In this document: positions 53,450 to 64,000 of the stretch, one piece after another
How positions within the stretch are numbered: position 1 is the stretch's first letter
Layout: each line of letters starts with the position of its first letter
Origin: Hymenolepis diminuta
Taxonomy: Eukaryota; Platyhelminthes; Cestoda; Cyclophyllidea; Hymenolepididae
Direction: 5' to 3'
DNA length: 64,000 nt
NCBI GenBank assembly: GCA_900708905.1
Contig: CAADRB010000017.1
Location: 1,306,477-1,370,476, forward strand
Program-made: the position numbers and the translations under genes
Notes under the pieces: model-generated
What the model saw: the letters and a program-made list of their open reading frames with translations, nothing else
Databases searched by the model: none
Told to the model about the DNA's origin: nothing

Positions 53450-55400
53450 TATTATTAGAAGTTTGTGTATAGCATCAAATAATAGGCGTTGTGCACCGTC
53501 TTCCATAGTAAACTTCCAATGACGGTTTCCTTGCCAGAAAATTTATGATTGTGGATAAGACAAGGCATCAGCTTGTCCGAATTCTGCTGTGTTCTGTATT
53601 CCATATCAAAATAATAGGTAAGAAGGATGGTTGACAAGCGCCAAAATCGATCTATAGTGTAAAGTTTGGGTTAAAGATAGGGAGAAGCAATTTAATATCC
53701 ACTGGTAGTGTGAAGTGCCGAATGTGGAGGAACTTATGGAATATTTTCACAGCATAAAGGATTTTCAGGGACCTCTTTTCGAGAAGCACAATCAACGAAT
53801 TTTTATGAATCATTAGGGAAGAGATGAGAGATAACCACATCAATGCCATAGTTTGGAGCGTCTTAAGCCACTATTATTGGTTGAGTCGAGTTGTAATGAG
53901 GAAGCACCATATAAGAAGTCAGGCATGTCCCTTAGCTATGTGAGACCCTTCTTTTATTTAGAAGTCTAGTCCCATTTAGTGCCTTTTCTCTACAACTCAT
54001 TTAGAGGTTTCTGAATATCGCGTAGTGTTGGCAGGAATGTACTGCAGTAGCTGATTAGACTCAGGAATGAACGTAATGTGGTGATTTCCGTAGGCCGTGA
54101 TTTTTCTGTAATTGTTCAGAACCTTTCTGGATCCAAGCAACTGCCATTTTTATCAAATATACGTCCTAGTTACTTACAAGAGAGCACAAAGAATGTACGT
54201 TTCTCAGGTGGAAGACGGAAGTCATTCTCCTGGGTATGCTAAAGAAGTGCTACCTCACGTCCTATAAATTCCTGCTGAGAATGACCTACTACAGTTATAC
54301 AGTCTAGGTATGCAGCAATACCAGAGAGACCCGATATCATGGTGTTCATTATTTGTTGAAAAATGGCAGGTACTGTCTTGACACCGAAAGGAGGTCTGTA
54401 TATTTGTATAGACCGTGATGTTTATTAACAGTGGCTCACGTAACTTTGGCGCAACTTCGATTTGTAAATAAGACTCTGCTAAATCATACTTTGCAAAGCA
54501 TTAACATTAAGTATCGAGAAAATGCCATCAGGAGCCGGTAGTGGATTACAATTAGACTGTAATGGGGTATTTAGACCGGTAGAATAGTGAGCGTATAACC
54601 GGACTGATCTATTCGCATTCCAAATAATAACAGCAGGAAAAGCAAATTTTGAATAAGAAACACATTCTAGAACGCCTCTTTCTTCCAGACTTCACATTAT
54701 CAGTCCACCATAGACAAGATTGCTAGTGGAACCGACCGCTCAGAACGGAAAACTGGCAAAGCATTCGGTATTCGTTTTTATGCCGATACTATTTGAAAGA
54801 CTTTTGTTAACCTAGGAAGTGTCGAAAAAGTGAAATAGGTTCCTGCTTGACAGAAGGAATTGATTATGCTACAAATTGTGCGCTGACTAAGTCACTGATG
54901 CAGACATTTTGTGCATCGGACGGGTGCGCATGGCGTCAAAATCAATGAGGACTTAATCACGAGGGAGATTTGTCATTTAAATACTTTTTCTGATCACTTC
55001 TTGCAGCTTCACATTTGCGTTGTCCTTCGTTAGCTTTAACAAATGATTTCTTAGTAGTAACGACAACTTCGCTAGAAGGTCAAAGATGAAAATAGCACAT
55101 CTGAACTGTTCTCCTGTTAAGGTGTTGGAAGTAACTTGATCGAGATGTAAGTTTCTCCACATACTCGATGACAAGTTTCAGGCAGTTAAAATAAGCTTTG
55201 AAGTGGAAGAAATTCCGGTCAAAACTTCTTACATAACCTGCACAGTTTCATAGTAACTAAATTCATCGAATTCCTTGATTAAGACGAATTTTAAGTAAAA
55301 TTCATATTCGACAGGGCCCAGCTTCCTGACGGGACTATGAATTCTTGTTTTATCAGCCCATTTGGGAAGATTCATTGTGAGCACATATTTATGCTTATTG
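53450..55400 (-). mobile_element. Truncated Ty3/gypsy retrotransposon (gag, RT, RNase H remnants)
   Basis: Minus-strand remains in gag-pol order. Gag (about 55,400-54,960) has FHFKAYFNCLKL, LTGEQFRCAIFIF and KLTKDNANVKLQEVI. RT (about 54,520-54,080) has FAKYDLAESYLQIEVAP, PPFGVKTVPAIFQQIMNTM and AAYLDC (YLDD with the last D lost). The RT/RNase H connection (about 54,050-53,950) has RSFLSLISYCSTFLPTL and KWDW. RNase H (about 53,900-53,560) has DAPNYGIDVV, FHKFLHIRHFTLPVD and FGQADAL. Stops and frame changes are frequent, so it is dead. No integrase or LTRs were seen; the pol 3' end meets LINE copy A. The gag pattern resembles flatworm CsRn1-like elements. Confidence 0.8.
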
Positions 55401-55419
55401 TGCTACAATTTAAAGAATA

Positions 55420-57980
55420 TGCCTGGTTAGAGATCATAAATGAACTCAGGAATATTTTTAATGACATCTTCAGCAGCTACAGGTTCGAGAATTTCAATAG
55501 ATGCAAAAAGGTTTAATAGAATAAGATGAAGGAACAGAGAACATTGATGTAATAGAAGCATCCACATATCTAGAATCTACAAATTTAGCCGAAAGAGCAT
55601 TGATTTTTACAGGCAGACTGTTAGGCATCTCTAATAACTGGGAAAAATTCACTGGAGACTTGTAGAACCTTTTGTTTCGACATTGTAGAAAATGTTAGAG
55701 AATTTAATTATTGATGCTCACACAAATCCCCCGATTAAAAAGTTAAATAACTTTATTTTGCCTTGTCTGCAAGACGTTTTGTACTGTATCCATAACAGGG
55801 CCAAATTTGCTGTGATGCTTTAGTCGATAAACCAGATAATTCAAACAGGTTCAAAGTTATGCGCCAGTACAAAAATGATCGATTTCTACTTTTCGTTTTA
55901 TATTCAACAAATAAATTGTCTTTTTATGCGAATGTCACTTGAACTAATAAAAAAATGTGATGGTCTATGCTCATAAATTTTTATATTAACCAGCTTTAAT
56001 TACATGTGTAATGTAATTTTACTTATCGCAGGATATAAAATATTACCTACTTAAGGACTGTCTTTAAAGTGAATATGTAAACTCTGCTATCATCGTCAAA
56101 ATTCGCAATAGTCTTACTTTAAGAAGTGGACTTAACAGTTACAACAAGCTGAATATTTACGTGCCCCGGAAAGAAGCAGAGAGTTGGTTTTGGTACATAA
56201 CACACTGATTGTAGATTTGTCCTATTTCAAATATTACCAATGTTTTAAAATAATTCGGAATAATGAATAAAGTTTGTTATCTAAATTTCTGCAAATTCAT
56301 TCTTAGAAAAGTGCCCGTTTGATTAATTATACATTTATTTATGATATGAGGTAAGAGCAGATGATTATAAGTTATGTATATTCAATGTCAACGGTACGTC
56401 TCCAATACAGAATACACATATATATTCTGTTCTCTTCATTCAAAATAGATCAGATTGTGCATATATTTAATAATCAGTTTTAAAATTTATTACAGCAAAT
56501 AATATTCGCATGTTCGTTCAAAAGTTGAACTTTTCCATGTTCTGGTCTTCAATAAGTACGAATAAAGGATGAAAGGCTATTCATACTCGTCAGTTGAATG
56601 AAAACGCGCGTGAGGACATAATTGTATGTGTGCTCTAAATGAACGGGACGGTCGTAGGAAAATGGAGGGATAGTATAGACAGGACTGGTTACGAAACGTC
56701 ACCGAGTCAGCTTTGCCTCTGCAACTGTTATCCGAGGTACACTTAATCAGCTTTTCCGATCGATAAGAGTAGGCCACTTGAAGACACACAATGTTTATCG
56801 GTAGAGAGCCTGAGGTCACAAGGTTAACAATTTCACACATCACTATGAGGGCTAGATAATTAAATTTTAGTGATTGGCGATGACGTAGGACAGAAATTTC
56901 GCAGGCGTGGGGGAATTCATCCTTCAAAGGGGACAACTTACACACTTTCGCTTATATTTGCTAGATTTTAATAATGTTAAAATAGATATTTCATGACAGA
57001 TTGCGCGCGCAAAAATCGAACGATGACATTATATTGGTTGTGAACACGAAGACCACCTCCTGACCTAGAGGTCATTTTGGCATAGGAAAGAGAGTACTTA
57101 GAAATTTTATTGACAAAAAAGCTGGTGAAAAGTAGCAATTGTTTTAATTTTCAGATAATTTGAAAATTATTTTCATAAGGAGCATCTATTAATGCCGTAC
57201 TTTAGAGTATCACGATGATTGCTTACAGAATTAACATAAGGCTATCGTGCACACTAAAATATTCCTGATTTGATGTCATGATTGGTTTTATCTTGTATAA
57301 ATTTTGTAAATTTGTTTGCAAATATTTTGAGATATATAAACGCAATCTTTAAACTTATCTAAGTATTTTTACGGCAAGATTTACAAAAACTAAACTTCAT
57401 TTTGAAATCAGATAATGTGCCGTTTTTCCTAATTTTTTGAGTCACTGTGTCCATCTAATTTCGCAAAAAGAAAGGTATCACCTTGTTCTGGATGACTACG
57501 TTGATTAACATTCGTCTTCGTATATTTTAATGCCTTAAATCCGGTAAATAGTTGAAACAGGCGAAAAGCATTTATTTGTCTTATGGACAACTTTAAATAA
57601 CAGAACACATTCCACGAAAAATTTCGCCACAGCTGAATTTCGTTGTATAAAAACGCTAGTTTGGGATCATAAAATGAAAGGGGAGAACATTTTTCTGAGA
57701 GGATTATATGACAGTTGGCAAGGCTTTTAACTGATTCCGCACGAATGGATAAACGCGGAAGCGGTCTTGTTCTATAAATTGAAAGGAGAAATGATGCAGC
57801 TAATTTGTATTAGAAAAATATCTATCCAGATTAAGATATGTAAGCTGTATACGTCAGTGACTGATAGCAAATTGCAGTCGAACTTAACAAAATGGCCTGA
57901 TTATTCACAATGTGGCTTCTGTAAAAGGAGTGTTAGCTGGTCCAGCAAATTTAAGCAGTTAAAAACATGTACGGGATAGT
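55420..57980. other. Spacer, no gene recognised
   Basis: Contains one 122-codon minus-strand frame (56,577-56,945), which is about the longest expected by chance in 64 kb of this composition and shows no motif. It also holds an AGGTCA-type everted pair at 57,061-57,074 and a 12-bp palindrome ttgcgcgcgcaa at 57,001-57,012. Confidence 0.5.
57061..57074. promoter_or_regulatory. Everted nuclear-receptor-type half-sites (TGACCT-N2-AGGTCA)
   Basis: TGACCTAGAGGTCA: two perfect half-sites in everted orientation, 2 bp apart. There is no recognised promoter nearby, and the call rests on motif match only. Confidence 0.25.
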
Positions 57981-58005
57981 TTTAATCAGTAGGTTCCTCA
58001 AGTAC

Positions 58006-58165
58006 CTGAAGATGGCAATTAATAATCTTTTGCCTGAACGATAAAGCAGCATCTGATTGACTTGAAGAGCTACTGAAACATTGTGCACAATGCGATAAGC
58101 TATCTTTTAATACTGATAGGCAGGCTTCAAGGCTCTTCAAACACATTTTAGATGCTGCGAAAAGT
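58006..58165 (-). CDS. Candidate orphan exon
   Basis: An open minus-strand segment between a possible acceptor (cctggtag) and a possible donor (cttcag|gtactt). It encodes about 53 residues including KMCLKSLEACLSVLKDSL and a serine run SSSSSQSD, with more even amino-acid use than typical AT-rich noise here. Read past the donor it ends LEEPTD and a stop. An alternative acceptor (cttttcgcag) starts it nine bases later. The phases do not connect it to the first zinc-finger exon. No family was recognised. Confidence 0.25.
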
Positions 58166-58199
58166 CTACCAGGTTTCAAGTAGTGCCTTTGTTCCTCAA

Positions 58200-60400
58200 C
58201 CTAGGGCTCTGACTTACATCAGCTTGAATTGACTTTGCAGGAATCAGGCATGGAAGTGGTTTAAACCCTTCTGTATAGTGCGCATGTAAACAGCCAGTTC
58301 ATCACAAATTATAGTTTTAGGGCCCCAAAGGAGTTATTCCATAAATGCATACGATGTCTAGGTAACTGTAATATGTGGGTAAAAATTGATAGAACGGTTA
58401 GGATATATGCAGCTAGCCTGCATATGTAAAATAGATTTTGCTGACTGGAACAGCAAAGTTCAGAAGAATACTTCTTTAAATATCAACGTTCAAGTATCAA
58501 TGGAAATGTTGATTGAAACGAGACAGTTGATGCTAAATGTATCTGAACGTTCGCTAAAAAGGAAAGTAATGCTCTAGACTTATCGGCAGGACTTTGTTTA
58601 AATTTTAATAAATATAGGAGGGATTGAGACTATTCAAATTGGAATTTCATTCTTAATGTTAAAATCAAATTTACTGAAAGCTTCTTCCAAAAAACGCTTG
58701 AAAAGCAGAGGCAATTTTTACTTGGACAACTAAATAGAGTAAAAATCTTTCCAAAAACAATTTTTCCAAGTCTATTCACACATTAATCAGTCTATTTCCT
58801 ATCTGCTTTATTTATACCGATTTGTATGACATTTGCTATCTCGGCCAATAAATAAATATTAATAATAAGTAAATAATGAAATAATAAATATATTTGACAA
58901 ATATTCACGCTATTAAAACGAAAGAGATAATGTATTACTTTAAAATACATTTGAAATCTTTCTCCTTTTTTAAAGCAAGCAAAATAAGGATAAAATCAGA
59001 AAAATGGAATATATTTTTGTATTTAAAAATCATTGCAGAATTTCTCTTTAATTACAATTTTCGAACACTGCTTTCATTGTGCTAGAACTCGATGTCTGTT
59101 TTCTTCTCTGGAAGAACTGCCTATAATGTCCACAATGTGAGGAAGAAAAGTATATATGATTAGTAAAAATTTGTGTTGTCTTTGTATTTGTCACATAAGT
59201 CCTAGTGATTGTGGAGTTTACGACGCTAACAAGGTTGATTGAATCACGTGTGCTAAAACAGTCTGGAAGGTGTGGTAAGTAACCGGTCGTGTAGTGAACA
59301 AGCGCGAACGTGTGGACAGGGTCCTCTTCAGCCAATTAACAATCAAGATACCTGCAGCCTAACTTGGTTTTTTTAATGACTAAGCTATTGACAACGACTC
59401 AACATCTTTCTTGTTCTTACCACTCTAGGCATAGCCTGACTAATTTTGGGGCAAATTGATAATAGAGGACTCTGCTAGGGGGCTATTCGGACTGCTTAGG
59501 AGGATTACTTAGGTGTAGCAAAAAGACTTATTCTTGTAGCATCCGCCACATGATAATACCATTTATTCAGCTGTCACACTTATTTGCGTTTCGAGAATAT
59601 GTTTAATAAAGTTGATTTCTAATTGCCTGATCTCCTCACAACCGCTTTAAAATTTAATCGTCTGTTAAACCGACTTACTAAAACGACAGCACGAAAAAAC
59701 CGTATATTTTTACATAATTTTAACAAAAGCATGTTATTATAAAAAATCATAAATGAAGTACACTGAATGCGAACCATTTAGTAAGTCTGATCATGGACAA
59801 GCATTACTGTTACGGTAACACCGAGTTAAATGACACTGTTAAAGCAAACTCTATAATCAGATTTTATAAACGCGTATTTAAATATTAACTACTTAAATTT
59901 CATAATAAATTGTTTTTATTCAAATATGAAAAACAAAATAATGTTTCAAATGCTGAGATAAATGAAATTACAATCGCACACACTGGGAACGGTTGATGAA
60001 TGCGTATACTCTTCATACGCCGTGTGAAATTGGTTTTCGGAGAGATATCTTTCTGCAGGAGTAAATGTATATAATAGACAAAAGAAAGTATTATGTTTAG
60101 AGTTCACCGTTTATGTAATGACCAGATCATTTCCACAGAATTGCCAAGAGAGCAGCTGACTATCTTGAGTGCTCTCACACTGTCTACGTCAATGCAATTT
60201 TTTAGCCGTCAAAAATCAGGAAGAACACTAGAATGTTCATAGAGTGCCTTAAGGTTTTAAAAAAGGAATATTTGATTTTTAAAAATTGTCCCGAAACTTA
60301 AGAATTGCCTACTTTATGAATAAGTTTCTTAGAGATAATATAATTAATCAAACTTTGGAACAGAATCCTACCGCGCGGGATGGTACCTTTCCGGTGAATT
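58200..60400. other. Spacer, no gene recognised
   Basis: A 95-codon minus-strand frame at 59,048-59,335 is within chance length and has no splice context that connects to neighbours. The rest is AT-rich with no recognised motif. Confidence 0.5.
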
Positions 60401-60421
60401 ATGGGTCGTGTTTGTTGTTAC

Positions 60422-60597
60422 TTTTCCAAATTTGTCAATGGAAGTATTCTTAGTTTCGGAATTTCGATTCAAATAATTTTGATCAATCGCAATTATTTCT
60501 AGGCTTTCTTGTGCGATATTCACCATAAATTCATCTGAAAATTCCCCTTCTCCCTGGAGATTGTCTTCAATATATGAATTGCTCTTCAAGATAAATG
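60422..60597 (-). CDS. Candidate orphan exon, acidic
   Basis: Behind a good minus-strand acceptor (aacattattttag), 58 codons are open up to a possible donor (ggaaaa|gtaaca). The product is acidic and Ser/Asn/Glu-rich (IEDNLQGEGEFSDEFMVNIA). Read on, it ends 15 codons later at 60,368-60,370. Its end phase (0, or 2 with gaaag|gtacca) does not fit the first zinc-finger exon, which needs phase 1, so a missing exon or a separate gene would be required. No family was recognised. Confidence 0.3.
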
Positions 60598-60669
60598 CTA
60601 AAATAATGTTAAAATTTGCAAATATGAAAGTTATTTGAAGTCATTACCAAAATTTTTGGCTACAAATGT

Positions 60670-61900
60670 ACTCGAGAAAACGTACGATTTACTAAGACGG
60701 ATATTACGAGCTAATAATCAAACGTGGATAACTCCAAAACTTTACAAGCTCTCTGTTGATATGAATTCTCTTGCTTAACATATTCCGGACAACTTATTTC
60801 AAAATTAGTACTCCTAAGGGACTTCAAGTTGGCAAAAGCCAATTGGAATGTTCTAAAAATTCTGAACAAATTGGACTGCAATCTGCAATACTCAAATGGA
60901 GTGGACCTTCATTTGATAAATTCTACTAAGATACTTAAGGTAAGGTAACGTACTTACTTTATGATAGATTACGCTACCTCAATCCTGAGCGGATGCTGAA
61001 GCAGTCAGTGTATAATCAAGTGAAGGAGTTAGAACAGATCCTCCCACCCACAGAACTATCTTTGTTCTAGATAAAGCTGTATAATTCTTGCATCAATTGT
61101 CATGTGAAAGACTGAAATCCCATATTGAAATGTCGCTTATCAAACCCCTCCCCCTCCCCCTCGCAATACAGATTTAGAGCTGGATTAACGGACTATTCTT
61201 GCTGTAAGAGCAGGAATGCAAGAACCCAACGATTTCAGCTAAGGAATGGTTCACATCCTTTGTTTCTCTTCCAATTTTTGCAATAGTTTCTTATCTGAAT
61301 GCATATAAGCTACCCTGAAATACAGTCAGCTGCGTTGGACAATTCCATAATATCTCGAAAGCTCCATCAAAACCTATACTGAAATGTCAACCGCAGAGAA
61401 GCATCAGACAAGAATCCGAAGAAATCCTACTGCTCTTCAACCTACCATTTTAGTTACTATTAGATGAAGCATATGCAATTGGGAGGATTCAAAGGAGAGA
61501 TCATTGAGTTCTTCAGGATTGGAAAGGTGGCTGAGGTATCTTGAATGTGCAGATGATTTAAGTCTTATTACTCCATTAATTGAGTAAGCTGAAAAGCTCA
61601 TTTAGAGACTTACAGTTGCCGATAACAAATACTAAATGGATATGGCATATGATAAGACATTCGGGATGTTTTTCGGTGCCGATGTGAATTAGCTATCTTT
61701 TCAAATAAATCATTGAATAAGTCTATTCATTCACCTTAGCTAACAAGAGAATGAAAAATATCTAGCCGATAAATACCACAAAAACTAAAAGAGGACTAGT
61801 TAAGCTAGGATATATCCCAAGTTAAAAACTATCGATTAAGAGGACGACAACGAAATCACCACTTGAGACCTTGATGTTGCCTATGAAGGGCATGATAATG
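60670..61900 (+). mobile_element. Decayed LINE, copy B
   Basis: Aligns, same strand, with 52,170-53,200 of copy A: tacgatttactaagacggatattacgagctaataatc against tacgacttactgaaatggatattacaagctaatagtc, and tcaatcctgagcggatgctgaag against tcaatcctggatggatgctgtag. Coding remains include ITPKLYKLSVDMNSLA (linker) and LECADDLSLITPLIE followed by AEKLI (RT motif C, CADD for YADD, about 61,540-61,600). A CCCCTCCCC-type stretch lies at 61,146-61,163. Multiple stops; inactive. The endonuclease part is absent. Confidence 0.7.
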
Positions 61901-62281
61901 AAAATGATAATTGATTAGTCAGAAGGAACCTCGTCTTGAAATAGTAGTTAACTTGATTAATTCGGCGCTCAGATGAAGTGGGGATCTTCAACTTCAGTGA
62001 TTCACACTTTTGTCACCTACTCCACAATTATCTCTTATTGTTAGAAGAAATGATAATCATTTTCCCCCGCTCCCAATACTTCTTCATTGAATTGAATCTC
62101 TAAAAGTCTTATTTAAGTTTGTTATTTATTTTCAGGAGAAACTTACGAAAAAATATTCCAAAATAATCCTAAATAAATCGTATCTCTGCTGGGCTTTTAT
62201 AAAAGAATTGTCTTTAAAATTTTTTTAAAAACATACCTACTGTTAAGAAAGATAATTGTTGTTTATATTTTCCGGCAAAAA

Positions 62282-62403
62282 TTATATTTCATTTCCATTA
62301 AATGTAATATGGGTGTCCGTAAATTCTCCATTTGTAGTTAAATAATCTCTCTGAGTTCCACGTAGCGTAAGAAAATTACGCACGATTTCCTCAATTATTT
62401 CAT
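62282..62403 (-). CDS. Candidate orphan terminal exon
   Basis: Behind the acceptor tttcgatatttag, 39 codons are open to a TAA at 62,284-62,282. The product starts EIIEEIVRNFLTLRGTQRDY and continues to a THITFNGNEI end, with balanced protein-like composition. It needs one carried-over base (phase 1). No preceding exon with a good donor in that phase was found within 350 bp except a weak one at the 62.5-kb segment. No family was recognised. Confidence 0.3.
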
Positions 62404-62680
62404 CTAAATATCGAAAGTGTTTTATTAATTTAGGTCAATGTTAAAATGTTATAAACGAAATCATAATTGTCTCGATGTTATTCGATAAAATTTATGTCCT
62501 CAAATGTTGCATAGGTGGGAGATTTCCATCAAAACTCGAATTACATGTATCATCGGAGGCTACATTTGCATTAAAAGAGAGAAATTCATGTGTCAGACAG
62601 AAAGAAAATCAATACTTACATTATAAGAGGTTTAGAGCACTTTCTGCTAATGGATCATTTAAAGCATCTGTTTGACCTTA

Positions 62681-62749
62681 ATAACCCCATTTTGGTGCCC
62701 ATGCCGATTCGTCATCTGAGGATACATCAGCGTTATTTCTATCACTCAT
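62681..62749 (-). CDS. Candidate orphan first exon or small ORF
   Basis: Directly after the minus-strand acceptor ttgaccttacag comes ATG and 23 codons, MSDRNNADVSSDDESAWAPK then WGY, before a TAA. The same frame continues beyond that stop as GQTDALNDPLAESALNLL up to a second TAA and a gtaagt donor (about 62,600). In phase with it, a next segment after tgcaaatgtag (about 62,540) reads SSDDTCNSSFDGNLPPMQHL. In-frame TAA codons mean either a broken gene or a wrong model. Confidence 0.25.
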
Positions 62750-62813
62750 CTGTAAGGTCAATTTTTATTTACCAGCTTGAAATATTGCAGAACCGCTTTT
62801 CAGAAAGATGAAA

Positions 62814-62833
62814 ATATATATATATATATATAT
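62814..62833. repeat. (AT)10 microsatellite
   Basis: AT dinucleotide run just upstream, in minus-strand terms, of the candidate exon cluster at 62.3-62.7 kb. Confidence 0.85.
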
Positions 62834-62839
62834 TTTATT

Positions 62840-64000
62840 TTCAAAATAAAAAATTATCGATCCACTAGTAATTGCGAAATATTTTTATAAATATACTTTT
62901 TCATGTTGCATTCTCTCCCACATTTTTTAACATGACGTAATTTATGCAAGTACGACGGAAGGTACTCTCGGCCACATATTGCCTTTTCTTTAAGTGAATC
63001 CAATTACTTTCTCTCATAATGCATGTGTTGATATGTCGCACTAAGAGGTTGGAGTTAAGATAGTAACTAGCAGTTCACAGCTAACAAGTAACAACAGCAA
63101 TAACTGTTACCAATTCTTAGCTGTTTGAGTAATAGCTAAGAACAATTGTAAAGCAAAGCACTAAGAGTTGACTAGGTCAAAAATGTACTCAAGCGAACCA
63201 CAACGAGTTTGAAACGAGTAAGAGAGAGGGAGGAGCATGCTAAGGAAGAGAGGAGATGAGCAGGAAGCGTAGGAGCCGGTAACTGACAAGTGTGCATTGT
63301 TATTGCGTGGAAAGCAAAGATAGCTTTATATGAGTCGCTTGGGTAAGAACGCGTGAGAACATGAACTCAAATATGCTTTTAGGTGAAGCGAGGCGGTTAT
63401 AGAAAAAAGGGGAAAAATCGACGGACGCGTTTGGACATGGCAGATAGGGGTTATGTATCATAGGGGCATAAAAGACGTCACTCCAATTTCGTGTGCGGAA
63501 AACCGAGGTATTGTCATTAGAAAAAGTGAATAAAAAATAAATCTGGAAATGCACAGAGAGTTATCCTTCAAGGTGATCCCGGTGTACAATCATCCTCCCC
63601 TTTTCGACAACACGATAGGGGTTAATTAAAGCATTATTATCTTTCCTCCGATTGCATCAAAGCCTTAAGCTACTGCCTCCTCATTTGATCTCATAAGTTG
63701 CATTATCTCATCGGCTCTACGGCAACCTCGATCTAAAGGCAAATTCAAGATGAAAAGGTACATTTTATAACCGAGAATTCATGGTGCTCGTTTACAACAA
63801 GCATCTCCTTTCTTTGCACTTCTTCATTATTGTTATAGACACAAAATTAGTTCTGTTTTATGCTTCTCAACAAAGTGTATATTTCTCTTGCCTATATTTT
63901 CTATTTCTTAGAGACGTTACACAGAGTTTTTTAAATGTGATAAAATCGGCTCATTCGGTTTATTGGCTTTGATCTCGCTCACTGTTTTTACTATTTGTAC
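62840..64000. other. Spacer to window end
   Basis: No gene recognised. Short frames on both strands (84 codons minus at 63,300-63,554; 63 codons plus at 63,781-63,972) carry no motif. Confidence 0.5.
63111..63149. repeat. Imperfect hairpin
   Basis: Left arm caattcttagct, right arm agctaagaacaattg, loop of about 12 nt. The arms pair fully except for a 3-nt bulge on the right. It lies in the least AT-rich stretch of the window's last kilobase. Confidence 0.5.

Noticed and set aside
56577..56945. 122-codon minus-strand ORF
   Set aside because: About one ORF this long is expected by chance at this composition. It has no domain, no splice context and no neighbouring exons.
59048..59335. 95-codon minus-strand ORF
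   Set aside because: Several ORFs of this length are expected by chance. It has no motif, and the segment also contains plus-strand splice-like signals.

Overview
This is a eukaryotic, AT-rich window with two genes that can be reconstructed with confidence. It most likely comes from a parasitic flatworm (Platyhelminthes). The evidence is very short introns (32, 33, 37, 46 and 46 bp) alongside ordinary ones of 66-83 bp, standard GT-AG splicing and stop codons, long AT-rich spacers, and decayed Ty3/gypsy and LINE-type retroelements. Tapeworms with AT-rich genomes (Hymenolepis-like) and schistosomes both fit. I cannot choose between them from sequence alone.

Layout. At 263-4864 (+) lies a complete nine-exon gene for vigilin, a multi-KH RNA-binding protein, with a 3' UTR probably ending just after an AATAAA at 5405. 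From there to about 31.2 kb there is no supported gene. That stretch holds AT-rich spacer, a gag-like fragment, a short LINE fragment and a gypsy reverse-transcriptase relic. At 31,233-47,727 (-) lies a seven-exon gene for a three-finger C2H2 protein whose last two fingers resemble those of the Snail/Scratch family. Six small exons sit within 1.1 kb (46,605-47,727), and the last coding exon is 15.2 kb away at 31,233-31,399. The large intron carries a second gypsy RT relic, a dispersed repeat pair and a ~590-bp tandem duplication. Upstream of this gene (47.7-64 kb) are an assembly gap (50,285-50,380), two copies of one LINE with EN/RT remnants, a truncated gypsy element with gag, RT and RNase H remains, and several short open minus-strand segments at 58.0, 60.4 and 62.3-62.7 kb that could be exons but cannot be joined into a model.

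The two genes are unrelated. Vigilin is expected to be a cytoplasmic RNA-binding/translation factor, and the zinc-finger protein a nuclear DNA-binding regulator. I found no operon, CRISPR array, rRNA or convincing tRNA, and no clearly new biological system. The most interesting signals are the Snail-like gene with its micro-exons and very remote last exon, and the inverted gypsy relics flanking that exon.
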